A stretch of DNA of 34,483 nucleotides. Source: an uncultured Lachnospiraceae bacterium. Lineage in GTDB: Bacteria > Bacillota > Clostridia > Lachnospirales > Lachnospiraceae. How positions within the stretch are numbered: position 1 is the stretch's first letter; the number at the start of each line of letters is the position of its first letter. Shown here in pieces: positions 1 through 7,992 of the stretch. Location of the stretch: NCBI GenBank assembly GCA_910585895.1, contig CAJUHY010000026.1:1-34483 (forward strand). The letters are read 5' to 3'. Both the position numbers and the translations under genes were made by a program. Below the pieces are notes generated by a model. It ran no database searches. It had not been told where the DNA came from and worked only from the letters and a program-made list of their open reading frames with translations.

Positions 1-4
1 AATT

Positions 5-53
5 AGCCCTTATAGGGCGTGAGCAAACCACCGGCTTAGCCGGTGGTTCTGAT
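5..53 (+). other. Two adjacent perfect hairpins, possible IS200/IS605-type end
   Basis: GCCCT-tat-AGGGC (6-18) and, after a GTGAGCA linker, AACCACCGGC-tta-GCCGGTGGTT (26-48) form two short-loop stems, the second with ten perfect pairs. There is no good T-run on either side, so a simple intrinsic terminator is not convincing. A GC-rich pair of hairpins joined by GTGAGC resembles the right end, and the guide-RNA 3' end, of IS200/IS605-family elements carrying tnpB. The rest of any such element would lie outside the window, so this is inference. Confidence 0.4.
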
Positions 54-87
54 TTATCTAACAGAAAATGTAGATGAAATTACCTTT

Positions 88-411
88 TCACCACGCATTC
101 TTCGCCGCTTTCCATTTCTCCGGCTCCGCTTCCCACAGCTTATTCAGATAATCGATTCCCAGTCCGATTCCTGTCTCGCTAAATTCTGTTTCGGTCCGCT
201 GCTTTTTTTCCTCAGGCGTGGCATCGTATGCATAAGGCCCCTCCCAAGCTGTAACTTCCAAAACCTGTATTTCCTTGCCCTTTTCCTCCCCATCTTCAGA
301 GGGAAGTTCTTTCTTTACAGCGGCAAACCGGAAGCGCATCCCTTCATGGCTTCCGGTAAACACAGCTTTTTTGAGATAAGCGACCGACAAAACGTCTTTG
401 CGTTCAATCAT
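88..411 (-). CDS. Small conserved protein of unknown function
   Basis: This encodes 107 residues, acidic in the middle, with no membrane segment or signal peptide. It starts MIERKDVLSVAYLKKAVFTG and ends with a Trp/Lys-rich helix (LNKLWEAEPEKWKAAKNAW). The ATG is preceded by a strong GGAGGAGA site, and the start lies 12 bases downstream of the lysA-like stop codon. It is therefore almost certainly the last gene of the TrmB regulator-decarboxylase operon. The overall pattern (a FTGS..GMRFR segment near residue 20, a Trp-Glu-Gly-Pro-Tyr segment near residue 57) reminds me of small clostridial proteins of unknown function, but I cannot name a family. No catalytic motif is recognisable and no function is proposed. 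Confidence 0.7.
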   Translation of the reverse strand: MIERKDVLSVAYLKKAVFTGSHEGMRFRFAAVKKELPSEDGEEKGKEIQVLEVTAWEGPYAYDATPEEKKQRTETEFSETGIGLGIDYLNKLWEAEPEKWKAAKNAW

Positions 412-423
412 CGTCTCTCCTCC

Positions 424-1698
424 CTATCGCTCTTTTAAATCTTTTAATATATTAAAACAATCAAAGGTTGCAAAATAGTCTTTCGGCGTTTCTGCACGAC
501 GTATGAGCTGTGTGCTTCCATCCTCCTTCAAAAGAATTTCTGCCGATTTTAATTTCCCATTGTAATTGTAACCCATGGAAAATCCATGTGCCCCAGTATC
601 ATGGATAACCAGCAAATCTCCCATGTCAATCCTTGGCAGCATACGGTCTACGGCAAATTTATCGTTATTCTCACAAAGTGAACCAGTGATATCATATTTA
701 TGGTCGCACACGCTGTTATCCTTACCCATAACCGTGATATGATGGTAAGCGCCATACATAGCAGGCCGCATCAGGTTTACGGCACAGGCATCACAGCCAA
801 TGTATTCCTTATGGGTATGTTTCTCATGGATGGCCTTTGTCACCAGACAACCGTAGGGGCCCATCATGAAACGCCCCAATTCTGCATATATTGCCACTTC
901 TCCCATGCCTGCCGGAACGAGAACTTCCTCATAAACTTTGCGGACGCCCTCGCCAATCGCGCGGATATCGTTAGGCTCCTCCTCCGGGCGGTAGGGAATG
1001 CCAATCCCGCCGGACAAATTAATAAAACGGATATCTGCCCCTGTCTCCTCTTTCAATTTCACTGCCACCTCAAACAAGGTCCTGGCAAGCGTGGGATAAT
1101 AATCATTGGTAACCGTATTGCTCGCCAAAAAGGCATGGATGCCGAAATGTTTCGCCCCCTTTTCCTTCAACAATTTAAAACCTTCAAACAACTGTTCCGT
1201 TGTAAATCCGTATTTCGCATCGCCTGGGTTGTCCATAATACTGTTGCTGATTTTAAACACCCCGCCAGGGTTATAGCGGCAGCTGATTGTCTCCGGGATA
1301 TGCCCAATCGTTTTCTCCAGAAAATCAATATGCGTAAAATCATCCAGATTGATGATTGCGCCAATCTCATCTGCATATTGAAATTCTTCCGCCGGCGTAG
1401 TATTAGAAGAAAACATTATGTCATTACCTGCAAAATGCAAGGCATCTGCAAGCATAAGCTCCGTCAGTGAAGAACAATCGCAGCCACAGCCATAGTCTTT
1501 CAAAATGTTTATCAAAAAGGGATTGGGCGTTGCCTTAACTGCAAAATATTCTTTAAATCCTTTATTCCAGGAAAATGCTTCCTTCAAAGCCTGCGCATTC
1601 TCGCGGATGCCTTTTTCATCATAGAGATGAAAAGGCGTAGGATACTCTTTGACAATCTCCTCTAACTGTTCCTTCGTTACAAATGGTTCTTTTTTCAT
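424..1698 (-). CDS. lysA: Diaminopimelate decarboxylase-like PLP enzyme
   Basis: This is a fold-III PLP decarboxylase (alanine-racemase barrel plus C-terminal beta domain) of 424 residues, the usual length for LysA. Visible landmarks are the PLP lysine K55 in EYFAVKATPNP, the His of GIHAFLASNT, the glycine-rich phosphate loop in INLSGGIGIPY, E273-LGR where most members have EPGR, and the C342-E343 pair in GSLCENNDKFA that contributes substrate contacts from the partner subunit. LysA converts meso-diaminopimelate to lysine, the last lysine-biosynthesis step. No other lysine genes are nearby; its neighbours are a TrmB regulator (4-base ATGA overlap, hence translational coupling) and a small unknown gene. 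The ELGR change and this context leave room for a related substrate such as another diamino acid. The fold is certain; the exact substrate is less so. Confidence 0.8.
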   Translation of the reverse strand: MKKEPFVTKEQLEEIVKEYPTPFHLYDEKGIRENAQALKEAFSWNKGFKEYFAVKATPNPFLINILKDYGCGCDCSSLTELMLADALHFAGNDIMFSSNTTPAEEFQYADEIGAIINLDDFTHIDFLEKTIGHIPETISCRYNPGGVFKISNSIMDNPGDAKYGFTTEQLFEGFKLLKEKGAKHFGIHAFLASNTVTNDYYPTLARTLFEVAVKLKEETGADIRFINLSGGIGIPYRPEEEPNDIRAIGEGVRKVYEEVLVPAGMGEVAIYAELGRFMMGPYGCLVTKAIHEKHTHKEYIGCDACAVNLMRPAMYGAYHHITVMGKDNSVCDHKYDITGSLCENNDKFAVDRMLPRIDMGDLLVIHDTGAHGFSMGYNYNGKLKSAEILLKEDGSTQLIRRAETPKDYFATFDCFNILKDLKER

Positions 1699-2447
1699 GG
1701 TTTTGCTCCTTTCTTTCCTTCCAGTTCCAGCAGGCGTATTTCATTTTTCATGGAATCCTTGAACACCTGCACAAAGTTGACCTGACCGGTATACAGGCAG
1801 GTACTGTCCCTGCCCTTCCCAAGCTCTCCGGTAAGCACATATTTGGAATCCGTGATAATTCCAATCTGATTTTTCTTATCCGAAGTCAGGTATAATTTTA
1901 CTCCTTTCGCCTTCGCTGGAAGCTGCCCCGCCTTCTCATCCATATCCTTGGGAAATGCCGTCAGTACCACCACTTTGATATTCCTCTCCGTTAATTCTTT
2001 CAATTCCTCTTGAAACTGAGAAAGCAGCGGCATGGCCATCGATAGATAAACTCTCTTCTTAGCTGTCATCAGCATGTTGCGAATCTTGTCCGCAATATTT
2101 TCATCAGCAACAATCGTAACATAACCCTCGGCTTCTTCTTTTTCCTTCGGCATATGCTCCAGCAAAAACTCCTGTTTCCTGACGAGGCTGTTAATCTTGT
2201 TTCGGCAGAATTCCCCAACGTCTACCGCTGTAAACTTGCGGGAAACACCCTCGCTGATATATGCAGCTCCCTTGTCTGACAACCCTTCCAAAGCCTTATA
2301 TACATTTGAACGAGAAATACCTATATTCTTAGCCAGCTCATAGCCATTGCTGGTTCCCGAGCGAAACAGTTCCAGATAGATGGACGCCTCCTGCCCCGTC
2401 AGCCCAAAGGACATTAAATATTCCACCAGTTTTCTTTCTTCCACCAT
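1695..2447 (-). CDS. TrmB-family transcriptional regulator
   Basis: This 250-residue protein has an N-terminal TrmB-type winged helix (about residues 8-75). The recognition helix is in ELAKNIGISRSNVYKALEGL, followed by the wing with SRKFTAVD. A linker helix (residues 76-105) leads to a C-terminal phospholipase D-like sensor fold: EGYVTIVADENIADKIRNML, then VYLSMAMPLLSQF and IGIITDSKYVLTGEL. In this family that domain binds a small ligand. The ATG follows GGGAGAGG at good spacing. The stop codon overlaps the decarboxylase start (ATGA), so the regulator very probably controls its own operon. A consensus promoter and an overlapping inverted repeat lie just upstream. The ligand is unknown; lysine, diaminopimelate or the decarboxylase product are guesses. 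Confidence 0.87.
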   Translation of the reverse strand: MVEERKLVEYLMSFGLTGQEASIYLELFRSGTSNGYELAKNIGISRSNVYKALEGLSDKGAAYISEGVSRKFTAVDVGEFCRNKINSLVRKQEFLLEHMPKEKEEAEGYVTIVADENIADKIRNMLMTAKKRVYLSMAMPLLSQFQEELKELTERNIKVVVLTAFPKDMDEKAGQLPAKAKGVKLYLTSDKKNQIGIITDSKYVLTGELGKGRDSTCLYTGQVNFVQVFKDSMKNEIRLLELEGKKGAKP

Positions 2448-2523
2448 TGCATGCCCTCTCCCATTCCCTGTTCCTTCCTCTATATAAAACTACGTAATTG
2501 TTTTTCATAAACAGAAATATTAG

Positions 2524-2544
2524 TAGTATCTTGTAGAAATACTA
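2524..2544. promoter_or_regulatory. Inverted repeat overlapping the TrmB operon promoter
   Basis: TAGTAT (2524-2529), nine bases, then ATACTA (2539-2544) form a perfect 6-bp inverted repeat. It overlaps the -10 hexamer (2541-2546) and the expected transcription start. The position suits a repressor operator. By proximity the likely binder is the adjacent TrmB-family protein, but this is inference. Confidence 0.45.
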
Positions 2545-2569
2545 TAAAGGCTTGCACTCAAAATGTCAA
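2541..2569 (-). promoter_or_regulatory. Sigma-A promoter of the TrmB-lysA-like operon
   Basis: On the minus strand a perfect -35 TTGACA (2564-2569) and -10 TATAGT (2541-2546) are separated by exactly 17 bases. The promoter lies about 95 bases upstream of the regulator start, leaving a short leader. Confidence 0.75.
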
Positions 2570-2633
2570 GAAATAAATAAAAATATTTTTAATCTGAACT
2601 TCACAGGAGCTGAATAATAACCGACAACGCAAC

Positions 2634-2661
2634 AGAAGGGCATACCACGGTACGCCCTTCT
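2634..2661 (-). terminator. Stem-loop downstream of the chemoreceptor
   Basis: AGAAGGGC (2634-2641) pairs perfectly with GCCCTTCT (2654-2661), with extra pairs possible inside the loop. It lies 20 bases past the chemoreceptor stop. The following T-run is weak, so termination efficiency is uncertain. Confidence 0.5.
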
Positions 2662-2680
2662 GCCTGTCTATCATTTCCGT

Positions 2681-4507
2681 TTATAGTTTAAATTTCTTAG
2701 TCTCTTCCCCTTGCCGCTCGCTCAATTCAACCAGAGAGCGGGTATCCTTGCTGCATTCTTCAATACCCTCAGCCACAAGCTGCATACTAGCGCTGGTCTC
2801 CTCCGTAGAAGCCGCATTTTCTTCGACAATGCTTGCTAAGTTGTTTACTGAATCTGCTACCAGACGCCTTAAGGAATCCAGTACGCCTGTCTGGCTGCCA
2901 ATTTCCTGTGTCACATTCTCAACCCGCTTTATTTCCTTATACAGACTGTCAAATGCATCACGCGTTTCTTCCAGACGCGCCTGCTGTTCCTGCACATTTT
3001 TGGAAACCACCTGCATATTATCTACAGAAACTGAGACATTTCCCATGAGTTCTTTGACAATTCCCTCAATCTCCTGTGCGCTGTTAGCAGATTCCTCCGC
3101 CAGATTGCGGATTTCCTCTGCCACCACAGCAAACCCTCTTCCCGCCTCACCGGCACGCGCTGCTTCGATGCTTGCATTCAAGGACAGTAAGTTTGTCTGC
3201 TCTGCCAACCCTTTAATAATCTCCACAGCTTTGTTAATGTTTTCTGCCGATTCATTGTTGCGGTTCGTCTGTTCATATACGGTTCCAATCGTGTCTATGG
3301 TTGTCTCCGTAATCTTATAAAGCAAATCAATGCTCTCTGAGGCCTCTGCGGAACATTCCGTCATCGTAGAAACTGATTCCTCCAGATTCTTAACCCCTTG
3401 CTTTTCCACTTCAATAACTTCACCGAGTTCAGCCATCTTATTGTTTACTGTCTCCGTCTCAGAAGCCTGGCTCGTTGCCCCCAATGCAAGTTCTTCAATC
3501 GCCGTATTTACATTCTGTATACTCTCGGTGATATCCAAAAACTTGTCATTAAACTTCTGGCTGCTGCTCTGCAAATGCCCGCCAGCCTCAGATATGCTTC
3601 CTATCATAGCTGCCAGAGAATTCTTAACTCCATCCAGGGAACGCGCAATATTGCCAATCTCGTCCGACCGCTTCATCAGACGGGCATCAAGTTCATACGA
3701 TAAGTCGCCCTGCGCTGTTTTGATGAGATGCCCCTCAATTCGCTGAATCCCGCTCGTAAGCCTCCTTCCGAAAAATAATGACACCACAAACGCTGCCACT
3801 ATAATCAGAATAATTGCCACAGCATACATAATCATCATCTGACTAAACTCCTGGCTGATTCTCTGTCTGCTGACTGCAATCTCTTCATTCATGTCATCCA
3901 CATAGTTGCCAGTTGCAACTACCCAGCCCCAGGCAGCAAATTTCTGCCCATAGGCAATCTTGGGAGCAACAGTGACGCCGTCTGACTTGGTAAAGGAAAA
4001 TTCATGGAAACCCTCGCCGCTCTCCGCTGCATCTATGATACCCTGCGTAATTTTCACGCCGTTGGGATCGGTCATATCTATACGGTTAGTCCCCTCCTGG
4101 TCTGACAGGATTGGATGCATCACTAACGTACCGTCTACGGCATCAATCCAGATATATCCCGACTCATCATCCCTGTAACGCATACTGCGGATTGCTTCCA
4201 TCGCCCGGGTCTTTGCTTCCTCCTCGGTCAAATTGCCGGCTGCTGCCTGGTCATAGTAACCCTGCACTACGGAAATAGCCGACTGAACCTGAGACTTAAT
4301 CTCTGTTCGGTAATCCTGGTCCTTAGTATCCTCATACTGTTCGGCCGATTCCCTCATGGACTGACTGAGGAAATAAATCCCCAGACCTCCAAGGCAAATG
4401 CTATTGACTGCCATTAGCATAAACACCACCAAAATCACCATCACAGCCAGGCTTTTTATGCCCTTGCCTTTTGTGTCCTTGCTCCTTGTTTCTTTTGTAT
4501 TGCTCAT
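2681..4507 (-). CDS. Methyl-accepting chemotaxis protein with a Cache sensor
   Basis: This is a 608-residue transmembrane chemoreceptor. A short positive N-terminus leads into TM1 (about 20-48). The extracellular part (about 50-215) has single-Cache features: a YIWIDAVDGTLVMHP strand-turn and a GWVVATGNYVDDM end, typical of domains binding small organic acids or amino acids. TM2 lies around 222-247, followed by a HAMP linker starting RRLTSGIQRIEGHL. The cytoplasmic coiled coil carries the kinase-contact tip EQTNLLSLNASIEAARAGE near residue 445. It signals through CheW/CheA, which are not in the window. It is monocistronic, with its own promoter upstream (4540-4568), GGGGGAA before the ATG, and a stem-loop after the stop. 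The ligand cannot be read from sequence. Confidence 0.95.
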   Translation of the reverse strand: MSNTKETRSKDTKGKGIKSLAVMVILVVFMLMAVNSICLGGLGIYFLSQSMRESAEQYEDTKDQDYRTEIKSQVQSAISVVQGYYDQAAAGNLTEEEAKTRAMEAIRSMRYRDDESGYIWIDAVDGTLVMHPILSDQEGTNRIDMTDPNGVKITQGIIDAAESGEGFHEFSFTKSDGVTVAPKIAYGQKFAAWGWVVATGNYVDDMNEEIAVSRQRISQEFSQMMIMYAVAIILIIVAAFVVSLFFGRRLTSGIQRIEGHLIKTAQGDLSYELDARLMKRSDEIGNIARSLDGVKNSLAAMIGSISEAGGHLQSSSQKFNDKFLDITESIQNVNTAIEELALGATSQASETETVNNKMAELGEVIEVEKQGVKNLEESVSTMTECSAEASESIDLLYKITETTIDTIGTVYEQTNRNNESAENINKAVEIIKGLAEQTNLLSLNASIEAARAGEAGRGFAVVAEEIRNLAEESANSAQEIEGIVKELMGNVSVSVDNMQVVSKNVQEQQARLEETRDAFDSLYKEIKRVENVTQEIGSQTGVLDSLRRLVADSVNNLASIVEENAASTEETSASMQLVAEGIEECSKDTRSLVELSERQGEETKKFKL

Positions 4508-4539
4508 ATGATTTCCCCCAAACTTTTTAATATGGTATA

Positions 4540-4568
4540 ATTATCCTACTTTTCTTTGTTCTTGTCAA
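4540..4568 (-). promoter_or_regulatory. Sigma-A promoter of the Cache chemoreceptor
   Basis: TTGACA (4563-4568) and GATAAT (4540-4545) on the minus strand have a 17-base spacer, about 32 bases upstream of the ATG. No sigma-D-like flagellar promoter was recognised here. Confidence 0.7.
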
Positions 4569-4588
4569 TAAAATTATGCATTCTGCAC

Positions 4589-4616
4589 AAAAAGAGACTG
4601 TAGAAACAGTCCCTCT
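4589..4616 (-). terminator. Intrinsic terminator after nrdDG
   Basis: On the minus strand GACTGT (4606-4611) pairs with ACAGTC (4596-4601) around a TTCT loop. A bulged AGAG/TCT extension follows, then a TTTTT run (4589-4593). It lies about 50 bases past the nrdG stop and separates nrdDG from the chemoreceptor promoter. Confidence 0.7.
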
Positions 4617-4663
4617 AGCCTTTTACCATTTATTCAGGAATAACATTTATCCTCCCTTTTGCT

Positions 4664-5155
4664 TTACTTACAGTGAAGCACAACACTTCGTTTATCCAAA
4701 GATGAAGGAACATCGATGACGCGCTGGTTTGCACTCCCGCGCCAATAAAGCTGTGTATCCTTCTGCTCCGCAATAAATTCTCCATCCACCACAACATCAA
4801 TATATTTCATAATCTCCAATTCAGATATTGCCTCCCACACAAACCCGGTGTACATCCAGATTGTCTTTGCAGGAAATAACGCCCGAATTTCTTTTACCAG
4901 TTTCAATATGTCCGAACGGTTCCCAAAATACAGAGGATCGCCGCCGCTTAAGGTTACTCCTGAAATATAATCCTTGGAAAGTTCAGCAAACAATTCCTGT
5001 TTGGCTTCCTCGTCAAACGTTAAGCCGCCATTGGGGTCCCAGGTAACCGGATTCTGGCAATCCTTACAGCAATGTGAACAGCCTGATACCCACAAAACGG
5101 CACGAAGCCCGTCGCCATTGAGCATATCGTCCTTCGTAATATTGTGAAATCTCAT
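4664..5155 (-). CDS. nrdG: Anaerobic ribonucleotide reductase activase (radical SAM)
   Basis: This 163-residue radical-SAM enzyme uses SAM and a [4Fe-4S] cluster to install the glycyl radical on NrdD. The cluster motif CxxxCxxC is C26, C30, C33 in SGCSHCCKDCQN, with an additional C29. The SAM-binding GGDP follows in TLSGGDPLYFGN. The length is normal for the family. AAGGAGA sits upstream of the ATG, and the gene begins 11 bases after the nrdD stop, so the two are co-transcribed and a terminator follows. The oxygen-sensitive pair marks an anaerobic lifestyle. Confidence 0.96.
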   Translation of the reverse strand: MRFHNITKDDMLNGDGLRAVLWVSGCSHCCKDCQNPVTWDPNGGLTFDEEAKQELFAELSKDYISGVTLSGGDPLYFGNRSDILKLVKEIRALFPAKTIWMYTGFVWEAISELEIMKYIDVVVDGEFIAEQKDTQLYWRGSANQRVIDVPSSLDKRSVVLHCK

Positions 5156-5166
5156 TCCCTGTCTCC

Positions 5167-7296
5167 TTACATACTTTTACGCTCTGCAATTTCTGCCATT
5201 TTTGCCTCATTCAGGCGCGTATCTCCTTTTACTCTGGAATATGACAGATAGCCGTTCATGCGGTCAATCTTCGTGAGGTTGCGGCTGCCGCACTTAGGGC
5301 AGGCATCCATTTCTAACTCCTGATGGCCGCAATCGTCACAGTAGGCAAGGGAGAGATTCACGCCTTCATAAAATCCCATTTCCATCGCACGGCGCACCAA
5401 GGTTTTTATCGCTTCCTTATTGTAATCAATCGGGTATTTCACATACTGGATTTTGCCGCCGTTGCTCAGTTCCCAGAAACGGTATTCCAAATCCTGTTTC
5501 TGAATGGGAGTGATGTCCTCCGTCACATGGCAGTGGAATCCATTGCTTACATACTCTCTGTCGGAAACATTTTCAACAATTCCATATTTCTCACGGAACT
5601 GTTTCACCTGTAAACCGCAGAGATTTTCCGCCGGTGTTGCGTAAATGGCATAGAGATTCCCATCCTGCTCCTTATACTCATTTATCTTTTCGTTAATATG
5701 CTCTAACACCTCAATGGCAAACTGTCCGTCCTCCACCAGGGATTTGCCGTTATACAGCTGCTGCAGTTCATTAAATGCTGTGATTCCAAAGGATGCTGTC
5801 GCTGCTTTCAGCAAAGGCTTAATCTTATCATGAATGCCAAGATGACCGCCATAAAATCCGCCCTCGCAGTAAGCCAGAGGGTTAGTGCTTGCCCGCATTT
5901 CCCCTAAATAGGCATATGTACGGATATGAAGCTGGCGAATCAATTCCAGATAGTAATCCAAAACCTCATAGAAATCTTTGTTTTCCTGTTTAGATTTTGC
6001 CAGAATCATCGGCAAATGCAGACTGACAACGCCAATATTGAACCGTCCTACAAAAACCGGACGGTCTTTCTCATCTGCCGGATTCATACCGCCCCGTTCA
6101 TACCATGGGGAAAGGAAAGCACGGCAGCCCATGGGACTGATAATTTCACCATACCGCTTATACATGCTGGCGATATATCCTTTGCCGGTCAGGCTCAGCC
6201 AATCCGGGTACATTGTCTTTCTGGAACACTCAATGCCCACTTCAAAAACATCTTCCAGTTCTTTACCTGGTCCGTGGAGGTTCTCATCGTATAAAAATAC
6301 CAGTTTGGGAAACAGCACCGGTTTCTTGCACTCTGCCTTGCCCTGCCCAATTCTTCGGACATTCAGCATGGCAATGGAACCCATCTTTGCAAACCGCCTG
6401 GTTCCCGTGCCGAAAGTCATCGTAATAAACGGATAATCGCCACGGCTGGAAGATACAGAATTAAACTTATATTCCCACCCCTGGACACCCTGTTCAAAAT
6501 CACGCTCAATGTCCTTAATTGTCTCTTGCTCGGCACGTTCCTCATTCAAGCCCAAATCAAGATAACGTTTCTTGTACTTGACATAAGATTTCTCGGCATA
6601 GGGCTCTAAGATTTTCTCCACGCTGGGCACTGTGAAGCCGCCATACTGCTGGCTGGCAGCGCTTAAGACAATATCGCCGATTACGTCAAAGGCAACGTCC
6701 AGCGTCTTCGGCTCATTATACCAAAGATTGCCCATCTCAAAACCGCCGCGCAGCACATTCTCCACGTCAAACAGACAGCAATTCATGGTATCACGCCTTG
6801 CCGACATGTCATGCACATACAGGTAACCGTCCCTGCAGGCCTGGATTTCTTCTGTCGTCATGAAAAATTTCTGGTACAGTTCTTTATTCAGCTGGTTAAA
6901 AATCAGGCTCCGTTTTGTTGATACAAGGGCGCTGTCAGTATTGGAATTCTCCTTGTCCCCAATATACATAATTGACTGGCTCTTTTTATATACCTCATCC
7001 AACATCTGTACAAAATCCTGTTTATAATTGCGGTAATCACGGTAACTCTTTGCCACCACCGGATTAACCTTCTCTAAGGCTCCCTCCACAATATTATGCA
7101 TCTGGGCAATCTGAACCTCATGCAAACCCATGGAATCTACTTTTTCCTCCACAAACTGGCAGATAAATTTCAGTTCCTCATCCGTGAACTTAATTAATGC
7201 ACGGTAGGCAGACTTATTCACCGCAACTATCACTTTTTGTACATTGAAATCTTCTTTTGTCCCATCCTTTTTGATGACCTTGCAATCTTTTTTCAC
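5167..7296 (-). CDS. nrdD: Anaerobic (class III) ribonucleoside-triphosphate reductase
   Basis: It reduces ribonucleoside triphosphates to deoxy forms using a glycyl radical. The 709 residues start with an ATP-cone (about 3-95, allosteric activity control). The barrel carries C173/C174 in MNCCLFDVENV, one of which is expected to form the thiyl radical. The C-terminal zinc site is C653, C656, C666, C669. The radical glycine is G682 in DRMNGYLSYSR, close to the C-terminus as usual. The start is GTG with GAGGAG nine bases upstream; no better ATG is available. It is co-transcribed with nrdG. Two NrdR-type boxes downstream of a likely promoter suggest repression by NrdR when dATP is plentiful. The nrdR gene is not in the window. 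Confidence 0.97.
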   Translation of the reverse strand: MKKDCKVIKKDGTKEDFNVQKVIVAVNKSAYRALIKFTDEELKFICQFVEEKVDSMGLHEVQIAQMHNIVEGALEKVNPVVAKSYRDYRNYKQDFVQMLDEVYKKSQSIMYIGDKENSNTDSALVSTKRSLIFNQLNKELYQKFFMTTEEIQACRDGYLYVHDMSARRDTMNCCLFDVENVLRGGFEMGNLWYNEPKTLDVAFDVIGDIVLSAASQQYGGFTVPSVEKILEPYAEKSYVKYKKRYLDLGLNEERAEQETIKDIERDFEQGVQGWEYKFNSVSSSRGDYPFITMTFGTGTRRFAKMGSIAMLNVRRIGQGKAECKKPVLFPKLVFLYDENLHGPGKELEDVFEVGIECSRKTMYPDWLSLTGKGYIASMYKRYGEIISPMGCRAFLSPWYERGGMNPADEKDRPVFVGRFNIGVVSLHLPMILAKSKQENKDFYEVLDYYLELIRQLHIRTYAYLGEMRASTNPLAYCEGGFYGGHLGIHDKIKPLLKAATASFGITAFNELQQLYNGKSLVEDGQFAIEVLEHINEKINEYKEQDGNLYAIYATPAENLCGLQVKQFREKYGIVENVSDREYVSNGFHCHVTEDITPIQKQDLEYRFWELSNGGKIQYVKYPIDYNKEAIKTLVRRAMEMGFYEGVNLSLAYCDDCGHQELEMDACPKCGSRNLTKIDRMNGYLSYSRVKGDTRLNEAKMAEIAERKSM

Positions 7297-7360
7297 TTTT
7301 GCTTACTCCTCTTTATGGTGGTTTTAATCAGATGCCAAAAGCATCTCGCGCGTCACATAA

Positions 7361-7376
7361 ATACTATATATTGATG
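7361..7376. promoter_or_regulatory. NrdR box, gene-proximal copy
   Basis: ataCTATATATTGatg matches the ten central positions of the NrdR consensus (CwAtATaTwG) exactly. It lies 65 bases upstream of the nrdD GTG. With its partner at 7394-7409 it forms a pair 33 bases apart, about three helical turns, the usual arrangement for this repressor. Confidence 0.75.
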
Positions 7377-7393
7377 TATAAACCAGTCATAAA

Positions 7394-7409
7394 TATCAAT
7401 ATATGGTAT
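7394..7409. promoter_or_regulatory. NrdR box, promoter-proximal copy
   Basis: tatCAATATATGGtat matches nine of ten core NrdR positions. It starts about ten bases downstream of the predicted nrdD -10 hexamer, so it covers the transcription start region and could block the promoter together with the second box. Confidence 0.72.
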
Positions 7410-7418
7410 TTTTGTCTT

Positions 7419-7447
7419 ATCCTACCATGTAATCAGCACAAAGTCAA
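7419..7447 (-). promoter_or_regulatory. Candidate nrdDG promoter
   Basis: TTGACT (7442-7447) and TAGGAT (7419-7424) on the minus strand are separated by 17 bases. The start point would fall near 7412, immediately in front of the two NrdR boxes. The -10 is imperfect. Confidence 0.55.
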
Positions 7448-7482
7448 TATCCAAAATCTTTTGTTTGTATAACTGCTGAAAG

Positions 7483-7989
7483 CTACTTATGTTCATTTTC
7501 TATGTCCAGCAGGCTTTTTCCTCCTGTTTCCATTTCCAGCAGGCTTTTTTCTCCGCTTTTCGCTTCCGGCTGGTTATTTCCTTTATTCAGGTTCTCTGCC
7601 GCTGGTTTCTTCTCAGACGTTTTTTTGAGGACAGCTCCCACACGTTCGCTCAGTTCTCGTTTCTTAAAGGGCTTTAGTACATAATCAGAGATTTTTAATT
7701 TAGAACTCGTCAAAACCATTTGTTTGTTCGCATTTGACGTGAGCATAATTACTGGGATATCCTGGCAATTCTTCATCTCGCGGATTTCTTTCAGCGTCTC
7801 TATGCCGTCTTTAATCGCCATCTGAATATCTAAAAGAATTAAATCCGGTTTCTCTTTTTTCAGAAACTGCAGCGCGCGTACACCAGAATTGATGGGGATA
7901 ACTTCATACTCCTCCTCCAGTTCCTGTTCAATTGTTGCAAGGCTGATACTGTTATCGTCTACCGCCAATATCTGTTGTTTCCTTTCCAT
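7483..7989 (-). CDS. Single-domain response regulator with low-complexity tail
   Basis: This 168-residue protein has one receiver domain (about 5-122): acidic pair D11/D12, phospho-acceptor D54 in LLDIQM, T84 in IMLTSN and K106 in VLKPF. No DNA-binding or enzymatic output domain follows. The last ~45 residues are a polar tail ending in two near-copies of a ten-residue unit (SLLEMETGGKSLLDIENE). It starts three bases after the hybrid kinase stop. Its GGAGG site lies inside the kinase reading frame, so the two are translationally coupled. It is the probable phosphorelay partner of the kinase's HPt domain, perhaps acting through protein contacts like CheY or Spo0F. Confidence 0.9.
   Translation of the reverse strand: MERKQQILAVDDNSISLATIEQELEEEYEVIPINSGVRALQFLKKEKPDLILLDIQMAIKDGIETLKEIREMKNCQDIPVIMLTSNANKQMVLTSSKLKISDYVLKPFKKRELSERVGAVLKKTSEKKPAAENLNKGNNQPEAKSGEKSLLEMETGGKSLLDIENEHK
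7505..7549. repeat. 30-base direct repeat in the response-regulator tail
   Basis: TCCAGCAGGCTTTTT occurs at 7505-7519 and 7535-7549. It is an in-frame duplication with a 30-base period that encodes the two K-S-L-L-x-x-E units at the protein's C-terminus. Confidence 0.75.
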
Positions 7990-7992
7990 TTG

